This document shows, piece after piece, positions 32,347-40,402 of a stretch of DNA of 44,598 bases (its first letter is position 1; each line of letters begins with the position of its first letter). A program made the position numbers and the translations under genes. Origin of the DNA: an uncultured Oscillibacter sp. (GTDB taxonomy: Bacteria > Bacillota > Clostridia > Oscillospirales > Oscillospiraceae); the NCBI GenBank assembly GCA_910588175.1, contig CAJUQQ010000016.1, positions 1-44,598 of the forward strand, written 5' to 3'. The notes under the pieces are model-generated. The model ran no database searches, was not told where the DNA came from, and worked only from the letters and a program-made list of their open reading frames with translations.

Positions 32347-32427
32347 CTAATAATCACCTCATTCTCTTGGAAATCAAGGGTTTCGCGACACACTGGGTTC
32401 TGGAAATATGTGACAGGAGGAAGAGAA

Positions 32428-32466
32428 AAGGGGCCCCGCTCCGGCGGAGCCGGAACGGGGCCCCTT
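32428..32466 (-). terminator. Intercistronic terminator/attenuator after the binding-protein gene
   Basis: Arms AAGGGGCCCCG and its complement (32428-32438 and 32456-32466) with an inner stem TCCGGC/GCCGGA; on the minus strand CTTTTC follows. It would let the binding protein be made in excess over ATPase and permease. Confidence 0.75.
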
Positions 32467-32504
32467 CCACTCACTTCAAAAGGGATGTACGGCTTATTCG
32501 CGTA

Positions 32505-33554
32505 TTAGGCCAGGTAGCCCTGGAGCTGCTCCAGACGGGCCTGAGCGGTGTCGGGGTCGACGATGCTGGCGCCGGCGTCCACGAACTCGTCCAGGGTCTC
32601 GCCCTGGAGGGCGCGGACCACGGAGGCGACGGACTCATAACCCATGTTGTAGCCTTCCTGGCAGACGGACATGGTCTCCTCACCGGCGAGGATGGAGTTG
32701 CAGGCGGACTGGATGCCGTCGAAGCCCAGGAACACGGTGTTCTCATAGGCGGGGTTGCCGGCGGCGGTCCGGGCGGCGGCCATGGCCATGTCGTCGTTGT
32801 TGGCGCAGATCACGGCGATTCCCTCGGGGTGGTTCTGCATGATGGCTTCCATGCAGGCCACGGCCTGGTTGGCCTCGGCGTTGGCGTACTGGGTCTCGTC
32901 CTCCAGGAAGATGCCGCCGGCGGCCTCGATGCCCGCCTTATAGCCGGCCTTCCGGGCCTCGTTGGTGGAGTCGCCCTGAACGCCGCAGATCTCGATGCAC
33001 TTGATCTCTTCCCAGCCACGCTCCTTGGCCAGCTTCGCGGCGGCCTCGCCGCCCAGCTTGCCGGCGGCCTCGTTGCCGGTGCCGACGAAGGAGAGAACCT
33101 CGGGGGCATCAATGTCGGTATCCACGGCCACGATGGGCTTGGTCTGTCCGGCGATGATGGTGGTCACCATGTCCGCCTGGAGGGGGGCGATGACATAACC
33201 GTCGATGTCGGCGTTGTTCATGTCGGTTTCGATCATGTTCAGCTGTTCGTCATAGGCGGTTTCGGAGGTGGCGCCCTTGACATTGACCGTCACGTTGGGG
33301 TGCTCTTCGCCGTAAGCCTCGGCACCGGCCACCACATAGCTCCAATACTCGGAGGCGGTGGTCTTCAGGATGACGGAGATGTTGTAGCTTTCGTCGCCGG
33401 TGGCGGCGGGCTCGGCGTCGCTGCCGGTATCGGCGGGCTGGGACTGCTGTCCGCCGTCGGCGGGGGGAGTGGTTTCGCCGCCCTTGTCGCCGCCGCAGGC
33501 GGCCAGGGACAGGGCCATGGCAAGAGTGAGCATCAGCGCGAGAAACTTCTTCAT
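32505..33554 (-). CDS. Sugar-binding lipoprotein of an RbsB-type ABC importer
   Basis: A 349-residue periplasmic-binding-protein-like lipoprotein (Peripla_BP_4). Lipobox SLAACGG (Cys ~20), then a Gly/Pro/Thr/Gln/Asp-rich linker to residue ~55, then the two-lobed fold (YNISVILKTTASEYW; IDGYVIAPLQADMV; GFDGIQSACNSILAG). It captures a monosaccharide or polyol for the permease/ATPase downstream. ATG 33554 is chosen because AAGGAG lies 10 nt upstream; ATG 33575 would put that site inside the gene. First gene of the operon. Confidence 0.92.
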   Translation of the reverse strand: MKKFLALMLTLAMALSLAACGGDKGGETTPPADGGQQSQPADTGSDAEPAATGDESYNISVILKTTASEYWSYVVAGAEAYGEEHPNVTVNVKGATSETAYDEQLNMIETDMNNADIDGYVIAPLQADMVTTIIAGQTKPIVAVDTDIDAPEVLSFVGTGNEAAGKLGGEAAAKLAKERGWEEIKCIEICGVQGDSTNEARKAGYKAGIEAAGGIFLEDETQYANAEANQAVACMEAIMQNHPEGIAVICANNDDMAMAAARTAAGNPAYENTVFLGFDGIQSACNSILAGEETMSVCQEGYNMGYESVASVVRALQGETLDEFVDAGASIVDPDTAQARLEQLQGYLA

Positions 33555-33621
33555 GACTTCTTTTCTCCTTTTCAAATGATTTCCCCGAAAAGCACGCGCT
33601 CCTCCCCCTCGGAGTCCTGGT

Positions 33622-33691
33622 CCCCGCGCTTTTCAGCGCGGGGAAAGGGGATATCCCCTTTCCAAAATTTCCTGGGAGGAGGGGCGTTGCG
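33622..33691 (-). promoter_or_regulatory. Structured 5' leader of the sugar-transport operon
   Basis: Stems in order on the plus strand: CCCCGCGCT/AGCGCGGGG (33622-33630 and 33635-33643), a 22-nt perfect palindrome centred at 33652 (arms GGAAAGGGGAT and complement, overlapping the previous stem by 2 nt), and a GGAGGG/CCCTCC stem near 33676-33697. No riboswitch class is recognised. Confidence 0.45.
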
Positions 33692-33699
33692 CCCTCCAG

Positions 33700-33717
33700 A
33701 AAATACGTCCGTATTTT
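33700..33717. promoter_or_regulatory. Palindromic operator over the -10 of the sugar operon
   Basis: Perfect 8-bp arms AAAATACG and CGTATTTT with a 2-nt centre, overlapping the -10 element and extending over the predicted start point: a repressor position. Confidence 0.65.
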
Positions 33718-33742
33718 AGCACAGGAGACCGCTGCCAGTCAA
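33713..33742 (-). promoter_or_regulatory. Promoter of the sugar-transport operon
   Basis: Minus strand: -35 TTGACT (33742-33737), 18-bp spacer, -10 TAAAAT (33718-33713). Leader to the binding-protein ATG is ~150 nt. Confidence 0.7.
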
Positions 33743-33875
33743 GAAGACTATACCATTTTTGTACAGTTCCGAAGAAATCCACCGGTTTTTTTGTGGATAG
33801 TATCTAAGGCGCGTAAACGATTATTCCCAGAGATATCCAAACATTCGACAACAGCCCGTCCACTGGCGGGAGGGG

Positions 33876-35723
33876 CTATTCCCCCACCCCCGCCCGCCAG
33901 TTCCGGACGGCCTCCAGAAAGGCGCTGCCATAGCGCTCCGCCTTGACCTTTCCCACGCCGGAAACCTGTAAAAACTCCTCCAGGTTCATGGGCCGGAGGG
34001 CCGCCATATCCGCCAGCGCGGCGTTGGAGAAGATCATGTAGGCGGGGACTCCCGCCTCCTGGGCCAGGCGGGAACGGAGGGCCTTCAGCGCCTCCAGCAA
34101 ACCGCCGTCTTCCTGGCCGGAGGCCGTCCGGGCGGTTCTCCCGGCGCTTCCCCCCTTGGCCGGGAGAGGTTCTGTCCGGGAAACCTGTTCCCGGAAAAAA
34201 ACCTGCTTTCCCCGGAAAAGCACGTCCCCCGCCCGGGCCGCCAGCCGGAGGACAGGGTACTCCTCCCCGTCGCTGCGGAGACAGCCCTCCTCCATCAGAA
34301 CGTCCATATACCGCTGGATGCGGTCCCGGTCCACGCCTTTCAGGGCCCCGTAGGTGGGAAGCTGGTCCAGCCCCAGCTGGAGGGTCCGCTGATCCCGGCT
34401 GCCCCGGAGGAGCTTGATAATGGCGGCGGCCCCCAGGCCATGGGCATAGCGCTTTTCCACCCGGGCCACGGCGGAGAGGATTTTCTGGGCCTCCACGGTG
34501 ATGTCCCGCTCCGTGAAGTCCCCGGCACAGTTCCCGCAGTTTCCGCAGCGGCCCCCGTGGATCTCGCCGAAGTAGTCCAGAAGCTCCGCCCGGAGACAGC
34601 CGGTGGTCTTGCAGTAGCCCACCATCCGGTCCAGGCGGCTCAGGTCCCGGCGGAGACGGTCCGGGTCCCCCTCCTGGGCCTCCTGAGAATTGGCGATGAG
34701 GAATTTCGCCGTCCGCACATCTCCGGGCGCGTAAAGCAGGACACAGCGGGCGGGACTGCCGTCCCGTCCGGCCCGTCCCGCCTCCTGATAGTAGCTCTCC
34801 AAGTCCTTGGGCATATTGTAGTGGACCACGAAGCCCACGTTGGATTTGTCGATGCCCATGCCGAAGGCGTTGGTGGCCACCATAACCCGAATCTGGTCAT
34901 AGACAAAGGCCTCCTGACTCCGGCGGCGTTCACCGTCCTCCATCCCGGCGTGATACCGGGCGGCGGGAACACCCTGGGCCAGCAGGGCGGCGGTGACGGC
35001 GTCCACGTTCTTTCGGGTGGCACAGTAGACGATGCCGGTCTGCTCCGGGCGCTGGGCCAGGAAGCGGCTGAGCCATTGCTCTTTGTCCTTGGGCCGGGCC
35101 ACCTCGAAAAAGAGGTTGGGCCGGTCAAAGCCAGTGGTGATCCGCAGAGGATCCCGGAGCTCCAGCAGGGTCTCAATGTCCTGCCGCACCGCCGCCGTGG
35201 CGGTGGCGGTAAAGGCCCCCACCGGGGGCCGGACCGGGAGGGCGCGGACCAGCTCCGCAATCTCCAGATAGCTGGGCCGGAAGTCCTGCCCCCACTGGGA
35301 AACGCAGTGGGCCTCGTCCACCGCCACCAGGGAGACGGGCAGTTCCCCCAGCAGGCGGCGGAAGCCCTCCGCCTGGAGCCGCTCCGGCGCGACGTACAGG
35401 AGCTTGCACTCCCCCCGGCGGACTCGGCGGCAGACCTCCCGGTATTCTTCCAGGTCCAAGGAGGAGTTGATGTACGCGGCGGGGATGCCCGCCTGAGCCA
35501 GGGCGGCTACCTGGTCCTTCATCAGGGAGATGAGGGGGGAGATCACCAGGGTCAGCCCCGGCAGCAGCAGGGCGGGAAGCTGGTAGCACACGGACTTCCC
35601 CGCCCCGGTGGGCATGACGCCCAGGGCGTCCCGGCCGCTGAGCAGGGCGTCTGTCAGCGGCTCCTGCCCGGGGCGGAAGCCGCTGTGTCCAAAATACTGT
35701 TTTAAAAGGGTATGCTTGTCCAT
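33876..35723 (-). CDS. recQ: ATP-dependent DNA helicase RecQ
   Basis: A 615-residue 3'-5' helicase for repair and recombination. Motif I PTGAGKSVCYQLPAL, DEAH box VDEAHCVSQWGQDFRP, motif VI QEAGRAGRDG; RecQ-Ct zinc site (YCKTTGC...RCGNCGNC), winged helix and a C-terminal HRDC domain (~540-612). All parts are present. ATG 35723 has AGGAGG 8 nt upstream. It follows the methyltransferase gene by 14 nt, so the two are probably cotranscribed. Confidence 0.96.
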   Translation of the reverse strand: MDKHTLLKQYFGHSGFRPGQEPLTDALLSGRDALGVMPTGAGKSVCYQLPALLLPGLTLVISPLISLMKDQVAALAQAGIPAAYINSSLDLEEYREVCRRVRRGECKLLYVAPERLQAEGFRRLLGELPVSLVAVDEAHCVSQWGQDFRPSYLEIAELVRALPVRPPVGAFTATATAAVRQDIETLLELRDPLRITTGFDRPNLFFEVARPKDKEQWLSRFLAQRPEQTGIVYCATRKNVDAVTAALLAQGVPAARYHAGMEDGERRRSQEAFVYDQIRVMVATNAFGMGIDKSNVGFVVHYNMPKDLESYYQEAGRAGRDGSPARCVLLYAPGDVRTAKFLIANSQEAQEGDPDRLRRDLSRLDRMVGYCKTTGCLRAELLDYFGEIHGGRCGNCGNCAGDFTERDITVEAQKILSAVARVEKRYAHGLGAAAIIKLLRGSRDQRTLQLGLDQLPTYGALKGVDRDRIQRYMDVLMEEGCLRSDGEEYPVLRLAARAGDVLFRGKQVFFREQVSRTEPLPAKGGSAGRTARTASGQEDGGLLEALKALRSRLAQEAGVPAYMIFSNAALADMAALRPMNLEEFLQVSGVGKVKAERYGSAFLEAVRNWRAGVGE

Positions 35724-35737
35724 AGGGCGGCCTCCTG

Positions 35738-36502
35738 TCAGGGTTCTTTCCGCGCGGCGATGAGATAGCGGTGGATGGTCCCCCGAATACAGCCGTTCCG
35801 CGCAAGCTCCTCCTGCAAGACCAGAAGGCGGTCCAGGCAGCGCTCCACAGAAAAGCCGGGAAACTCCCACGCGATGACCCGGGCAAACCAGACGAAGGCT
35901 CCCACGTCGTAGAACCGAATGGGCCGGAAGGCCTCCTCTCCCCGGAGAATCCGAAAGCCCGCTGTCTCAAAGGCCGCCCTCTGCTCCCGGAGGTTTTTGT
36001 GGGGAAAGGGCTTGGGCGTCCCTGGGAGGACCCGTTCCACCAGGTCCCGGTCATTGTCCTCCCCCACCTGCTCCGTGAGAAACACGCCGCCGGGCTTCAA
36101 AAGGCGGAACAGCTCCGCCGGGTCAAAGGACCCGTGGCGGTTGAGGATCAGGTCAAAGCTCTCATCCGGGAAGGGGACCGCCGAGGGGTCCGCGCACTCC
36201 CGGAAGGTGATTTTCCGGGGGGAAAGAATCTTGCGGCAGAGCCGGACATTGGGCGGATAACCCTCCGTGGCGGCGGTTTTGTCCGGCGGATGGCCCAGGG
36301 AGAGGAGGAACTCGCCGCCTCCGGTGTCGTAATCCAGAAGAGACTGATCGTCCCGCAGATATTCCCGGACCAGGGCCCGATAGCTCCAGGGGAGGTCGTG
36401 CTCCTCCTCAAACCGGCCTTGAATATGGGAGAAATCCCAGCCGTGGATGTGGGCCTGGGATTCCTCTTCCAGCCAGAGGGTTTTCCATTCCGAGACGGTC
36501 AT
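35738..36502 (-). CDS. Class I SAM-dependent methyltransferase
   Basis: A 254-residue methyltransferase. SAM-binding segment LLDYDTGGGEFLLSLG (~residues 55-70) corresponds to motif I (E/DxGxGxG), and FDLILNRHGSFDPAELFRLLKPGGVFLTEQV matches motifs IV-V of the UbiE-like small-molecule methyltransferases. The substrate is unknown. AAGGA precedes ATG 36502. Confidence 0.82.
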   Translation of the reverse strand: MTVSEWKTLWLEEESQAHIHGWDFSHIQGRFEEEHDLPWSYRALVREYLRDDQSLLDYDTGGGEFLLSLGHPPDKTAATEGYPPNVRLCRKILSPRKITFRECADPSAVPFPDESFDLILNRHGSFDPAELFRLLKPGGVFLTEQVGEDNDRDLVERVLPGTPKPFPHKNLREQRAAFETAGFRILRGEEAFRPIRFYDVGAFVWFARVIAWEFPGFSVERCLDRLLVLQEELARNGCIRGTIHRYLIAARKEP

Positions 36503-36595
36503 GGTAAAGTGTCCTTTCCGTAAAAATGTGGGGGGAGTGGGCTGTCCTGATTGTATCACGGGGACTTCGGCAATTCAAGAAGAGAAGCCCGCCCC

Positions 36596-36639
36596 TTGAC
36601 TTTTTTCCCGTCCCGCTGTAAGATGGCAGCAATTTACAG
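36596..36639 (+). promoter_or_regulatory. Promoter and putative operator of the zinc-transporter genes
   Basis: -35 TTGACT (36596-36601), 17-bp spacer, -10 TAAGAT (36619-36624). CTGTAA (36616-36621) and TTACAG (36634-36639) form an inverted repeat over the -10 and start point, a possible metal-regulator site. Confidence 0.6.
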
Positions 36640-36660
36640 TCTGAAACCAGGAGGCGAATA

Positions 36661-37374
36661 ATGGAGCGTACCGATCTGATTGTCTGCCGGGACCTGTCCC
36701 TAGGCTACGAGGGGCAAAGCGTCCTGCGTCATCTGGACCTCCGGGTCCGGAGCGGGGACTATCTCTGCATCGTGGGGGACAACGGCTCCGGGAAATCCAC
36801 CCTGCTCCGGGGACTTTTGGGTCTCCTGCCGCCTCTGGCGGGAAGCATTGAGCGGGCGGCGGAGCTGGAGCGGGGGGCGGTGGGCTACCTCCCCCAGCAG
36901 ACCAAGGCCCAGCGGGACTTCCCCGCCACGGTGGAGGAGGTGGTCCTCTCCGGCTTTCTGAACCGGAAGGGGCTGCGGTTCTTCTACTCCGCCGCCCAGC
37001 GGTCCCAAGCGCTGATGAACCTGGGGAAGCTGGGGGCCCTGGAATTGAGAAGCCAGAGCTACCGGGACCTCTCCGGAGGCCAGCAGCAGCGGGTGCTTCT
37101 GGCCCGGGCCCTCTGCGCCGCCAGCCGGCTTTTGATTCTGGACGAGCCCGTCACCGGGCTGGACCCCGCCGCCGCCCAGGACCTTTACAAAACCCTGAAC
37201 TATTTGAATAAGAAGGAGGGCATGGCCATGGTCATGGTTACCCACGATCTTCGCCCCGCCCTCCGGGACGCGGGAAGCGTCCTGCACATCGGCCAACGGG
37301 GGACCTTCCTGGGGACCCCGGCGGAGTATCTGGCCTCCCCCTACGGAAAACGCTTCAAGGAGGCCGCGGAATGA
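36661..37374 (+). CDS. znuC: ZnuC-like metal ABC transporter ATPase
   Basis: A 237-residue ATPase: Walker A GDNGSGKST, signature LSGGQQQRVLLARAL, Walker B LLILDEPVTGLD, H-loop VTHD. The Q-loop segment VGYLPQQTKAQRDFPATVEEVV is typical of ZnuC/MntB-class metal importers (cf. FPxTVxEVV). It overlaps the permease by 4 nt (ATGA). Zinc rather than manganese is inferred from family likeness and the neighbouring rpmE. No binding protein is encoded nearby. Confidence 0.87.
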   Translation: MERTDLIVCRDLSLGYEGQSVLRHLDLRVRSGDYLCIVGDNGSGKSTLLRGLLGLLPPLAGSIERAAELERGAVGYLPQQTKAQRDFPATVEEVVLSGFLNRKGLRFFYSAAQRSQALMNLGKLGALELRSQSYRDLSGGQQQRVLLARALCAASRLLILDEPVTGLDPAAAQDLYKTLNYLNKKEGMAMVMVTHDLRPALRDAGSVLHIGQRGTFLGTPAEYLASPYGKRFKEAAE

Positions 37375-38186
37375 GCTTATTGGAAATGTTCTCCTTCCCC
37401 TTTATTCAGCGGGCCCTGATCGCCGGGGGATTGGTGAGCCTGTGCGCCGCCCTGCTGGGGGTGCCCCTGGTGCTGAAGCGGTACTCCATGATCGGCGACG
37501 GCCTGAGCCATGTGTCCTTTGGGGCTCTGGCCATGGCGGCGGCCCTGGGTTTCACACCGCTGTACTTTTCCATTCCCGTGGTGGTCGCGGCGGCCTTCCT
37601 CCTCCTCCGTGTGGCGGACAGCCCCCGGTGGAACAGCGACGCCGCCATCGCCGCAGTCAGCGCCTCCTCCCTGGCTCTGGGGGTGCTGGTGATTTCCAAG
37701 ACCTCCGGCATGACCACGGACGTGGACAATTACATGTTCGGCAGCGTCCTGGCCATGAGCCGGGCGGACGTGGTTTTGTCGGTGGTTCTCTGCGCCGCAG
37801 TGCTGGTACTGTTCAGCCTGTTCTACCATCGGATTTTTGCCGTGACCTTTGACGAGAGCTTCTCCCGGGCCACGGGCCTGAAGGCGGAGCGGTACAACGC
37901 CCTCCTCGCCATCCTGACGGCGCTGACCATTGTGCTGGGAATGCGGATGATGGGGGCCATGCTGATTTCCTCCCTGGTGATTTTCCCGGCTTTGACGGCC
38001 ATGCGGCTCTTCCGGAGCTTCCGGGGAGTGACCCTCTGCGCCGCCGTCACGTCGGTCGGGTGCTTCTGCGCGGGGCTGACCGTGTCCTTCGCCTGGTCCA
38101 CGCCGGTGGGGGCCACGGTGGTGGCGGCGAACCTGGCGCTGTTCCTTCTGGCCTGTGGTTTGGGGGCGCTGCGGCGTAGAACGTGA
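37371..38186 (+). CDS. znuB: ZnuB-like metal ABC transporter permease
   Basis: A 271-residue ABC-3 family permease with about eight transmembrane helices; conserved stretches RYSMIGDGLSHVSFGALAMA (~residue 38) and MMGAMLISSLVIFPALTAM (~residue 185) define the family. Encoded in one unit with the ATPase. Confidence 0.9.
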   Translation: MSLLEMFSFPFIQRALIAGGLVSLCAALLGVPLVLKRYSMIGDGLSHVSFGALAMAAALGFTPLYFSIPVVVAAAFLLLRVADSPRWNSDAAIAAVSASSLALGVLVISKTSGMTTDVDNYMFGSVLAMSRADVVLSVVLCAAVLVLFSLFYHRIFAVTFDESFSRATGLKAERYNALLAILTALTIVLGMRMMGAMLISSLVIFPALTAMRLFRSFRGVTLCAAVTSVGCFCAGLTVSFAWSTPVGATVVAANLALFLLACGLGALRRRT

Positions 38187-38269
38187 GGACGGCGCTCTTC
38201 TGCCGCGCTCCCGGGAGGGACGCGAGGGGAGCTTGAAAAAAATAATCTCTCCCAAATCGAAGAAAAGGC

Positions 38270-38298
38270 TTGCATTTTAAAAACCGGCGTGCTATACT
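38270..38298 (+). promoter_or_regulatory. Promoter of rpmE
   Basis: -35 TTGCAT (38270-38275), 17-bp spacer, -10 TATACT (38293-38298), ~45 nt before the start; AAGGGGTGA is the ribosome-binding site. Confidence 0.75.
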
Positions 38299-38348
38299 GA
38301 CAAATGCTGTTATAGCGCACTTCGTTTTAGAAAGGGGTGAACAGAGCA

Positions 38349-38552
38349 ATGAAGGAAGGAATCCATCCCAATTATCAGCAGACTACGATTACATGCGCCT
38401 GCGGTAATGTGATTGAGACAGGTTCTACCAAGAAGGATATCAAGGTGGAAGTCTGCTCTAAGTGTCACCCCTTCTTCACCGGCAAGCAGAAGCTGGTGGA
38501 CACCGGCGGCCGGGTCGCGAAGTTCAACAAGAGGTTCGGCCTGGACAAGTGA
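38349..38552 (+). CDS. rpmE: Ribosomal protein bL31, zinc-binding form
   Basis: A 67-residue bL31. CAC and CSKC supply the four cysteines of the zinc-binding (C+) form; HPFFTGKQKLVDTGGRVAKFNKRF is the universal C-terminal motif. It is part of the large ribosomal subunit at the subunit bridge. It has its own promoter and terminator, and lies just downstream of the zinc importer. Confidence 0.97.
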   Translation: MKEGIHPNYQQTTITCACGNVIETGSTKKDIKVEVCSKCHPFFTGKQKLVDTGGRVAKFNKRFGLDK

Positions 38553-38572
38553 GTCCGACACATTCACATTCA

Positions 38573-38605
38573 AAAGAGCGCGCCGTAGTCCGGCGCGCTC
38601 TTTTT
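38573..38605 (+). terminator. Intrinsic terminator of rpmE
   Basis: 13-bp perfect stem AAAGAGCGCGCCG with its complement (38573-38585 and 38591-38603), 5-nt loop, T-run after it. Confidence 0.9.
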
Positions 38606-38631
38606 CTGTTCTTTCCGGAAAGGAGGCCCCC

Positions 38632-39138
38632 ATGTCCGACCAGGCGTTTACGGAGCTCATTCCCCTGACCCCATCCCGCAAGCGCCTCCGGGAGGGAGAC
38701 GTCTTCCTGCTCCAGCCCATTCCTGGAACGTTTTACTGCGGACAGATCATCCGGCTGAAGGTTGAGAGCCGGGATAGCTTTGTCAACGGAATGAGCCTGA
38801 TTTACATCTATGACCGGCGGGTCCCCGACAGGGGCGTCCCCGCCTATTTGGACGCCGCCCCGCTGCTGATCCCGCCGGTAGTCATCAACCGCCTGCCCTG
38901 GTCCCGGGGGTACTTTGAGACCGTCGGCAATCTGCCTGTGACGGAGCGGGAGCGGAGGCTGTCCTTCGGCTTCTGGGACACCGTCCGCAAGCGCTTTGTA
39001 GACGCCGGGGGGAACCCCTTGGCAAAGGAGCCTCTTTATTGGACGGACTACGGCCTTGCCAGCTATGCGGTGGTTGGGATGCTGGTCCAAAGGGCTCTGG
39101 CGGCCCGGGAATTTTTGACGGAGAAGAAAGAGCCGTAA
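38632..39138 (+). CDS. Imm26-like protein
   Basis: A 168-residue cytoplasmic protein. The start RKRLREGDVFLLQPIPGTFYCGQII resembles the Imm26 family (RxKxGDxFxIPLxxGxYxYGxI), predicted immunity proteins of polymorphic toxin systems; many homologues are stand-alone with unknown role. AAAGGAGG lies 6 nt before the ATG. It has no evident promoter of its own 26 nt after the rpmE terminator and is 9 nt ahead of the CAT-like gene. No toxin gene is visible nearby. Confidence 0.65.
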   Translation: MSDQAFTELIPLTPSRKRLREGDVFLLQPIPGTFYCGQIIRLKVESRDSFVNGMSLIYIYDRRVPDRGVPAYLDAAPLLIPPVVINRLPWSRGYFETVGNLPVTERERRLSFGFWDTVRKRFVDAGGNPLAKEPLYWTDYGLASYAVVGMLVQRALAAREFLTEKKEP

Positions 39139-39147
39139 GGAGGAATT

Positions 39148-39771
39148 ATGGAAGAACTGGACCCGAAACAGACCAGCCGGGCGGAGGCCTTCGCGCTGTG
39201 GATGAAGGCCCCCATGCCCATGGTGACGCTGGTGAAAACCCTGGATGTCACCCGGCTGGTACGGCTGAGCCGCCGGGGCGGCCTGAAATTCAACCTGCTG
39301 CTCTGCTGGTGCGTCGGGAAAGCCGCCTCCCGGGTGGAGGAGTTCTACACCCTCCCGGTGGGAGACAGGCTGATCCGCTGCGGAAATCTGGCGGTCAACA
39401 CCATCGTGGCGTTAGAGGACGGGGGCATCGCCGCCTGCGACCTTCCCTTCTCCGAGAGCCTGGACCAGTTCCGCCGGGACTATCTGGCCCTCACCGCCCA
39501 GGTGCGGGAGACCGGCCGGCCCTATGATTTAAACGGCGATTACACGGTCATCGGGACCTCCGCCCTGCCGCAAACCGAGATCGACGGGGCGGTGAACATC
39601 TACGCCGGATGCTACAACAACCCCTTCCTGGTCTGGGGAACGTACCGGAAGAAGCTCTGGCGGGCGTCCCTGCCCATCTCCTTCCAGTTCCATCACACCC
39701 AGATGGACGGCGGCCACGCCGCCCGGTTTCTGGAAAACCTCCAGGAGGAAATCCGGACCCTGAACCCGTGA
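39148..39771 (+). CDS. CAT-like O-acetyltransferase
   Basis: A 207-residue member of the chloramphenicol acetyltransferase (type A) fold. The catalytic motif HHTQMDGGHA is intact (His183), as is the region PISFQFHHTQMDG. It could transfer acetyl from acetyl-CoA to a hydroxyl substrate; resistance to chloramphenicol should not be assumed, since many chromosomal CAT-like proteins are not resistance determinants. AAGGAGGA lies 5 nt before the ATG; probable operon with the Imm26-like gene. Confidence 0.82.
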   Translation: MEELDPKQTSRAEAFALWMKAPMPMVTLVKTLDVTRLVRLSRRGGLKFNLLLCWCVGKAASRVEEFYTLPVGDRLIRCGNLAVNTIVALEDGGIAACDLPFSESLDQFRRDYLALTAQVRETGRPYDLNGDYTVIGTSALPQTEIDGAVNIYAGCYNNPFLVWGTYRKKLWRASLPISFQFHHTQMDGGHAARFLENLQEEIRTLNP

Positions 39772-39804
39772 CAAAATACGCGATGACGCCCCCGAAATTT
39801 CCCG

Positions 39805-39832
39805 TTGCGTTTTTTCGGAAAACGCATATACT
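39805..39832 (+). promoter_or_regulatory. Promoter of the flavin reductase-hflX pair
   Basis: -35 TTGCGT (39805-39810), 16-bp spacer, -10 TATACT (39827-39832), ~35 nt before the start. Confidence 0.6.
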
Positions 39833-39866
39833 GGAAACAGTGGAATTTAGAAAGGAGTCCTCCGCC

Positions 39867-40391
39867 ATGCGCTTACATCTCACGGACCCCCAAACCGTTA
39901 TCCGGGACCTTCTCCCGGCCCTGGGGGCGGAAAACGCCCTGCTCACCGCCGGAACGGCGGACCGCCGCAACACCATGACCATCGGCTGGTGCCAGGCGGG
40001 ACGGCTGTGGGGTCTGCAAACCTGCACGGTCTACGTGCGGCCGGAGCGGTACACCTATCAGTTTATGGAGGATCAGGCGTATTTCACCGTCTCCGTCCTC
40101 CCCAAGGACATGAAAAACGCCATGGCCCTCTGCGGCACGAAGAGCGGCCGGGACATGGACAAAATCAAGGAGTGCGGCCTGACGGTCCGCACCGGCGCGG
40201 GCGAAGCCCCCTTCTTCGAGGAGGCGGAGCTGGTGCTGGTGTGCCGGACCCTCTACGCCCAGGACTTGGAAGCCGCCCGGGTCCTCCCCGCCGGGGAGGC
40301 GGACATCCTGCCCAGCTACGGGGCCAAGGGCGGCTGGCACCGGGCCTACACCGGTGAAATCGTAGAGGCGTACTCCGCCAGATCATCATAA
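39867..40391 (+). CDS. Flavin reductase family / FMN-binding protein
   Basis: A 174-residue flavin-reductase-like (flavoredoxin type) protein: NTMTIGWCQAGRLWG (residues ~32-46) followed by VRPERYTYQFMEDQAYFTVSVLP and LCGTKSGRDMDKIKECGL, the usual split-barrel FMN-binding pattern. It likely transfers electrons between NAD(P)H or ferredoxin and FMN. AAAGGAG precedes ATG 39867; hflX follows 11 nt later. Confidence 0.85.
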   Translation: MRLHLTDPQTVIRDLLPALGAENALLTAGTADRRNTMTIGWCQAGRLWGLQTCTVYVRPERYTYQFMEDQAYFTVSVLPKDMKNAMALCGTKSGRDMDKIKECGLTVRTGAGEAPFFEEAELVLVCRTLYAQDLEAARVLPAGEADILPSYGAKGGWHRAYTGEIVEAYSARSS

Positions 40392-40402
40392 CAAGAGGTA
40401 CT

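Noticed and set aside
33622..33697. Known riboswitch in the sugar operon leader
   Set aside because: The stems are simple perfect palindromes with no conserved aptamer core that I recognise.
39148..39771. Acquired chloramphenicol-resistance gene
   Set aside because: The catalytic motif is intact but base composition matches the host and many chromosomal CAT-like proteins do not confer resistance.
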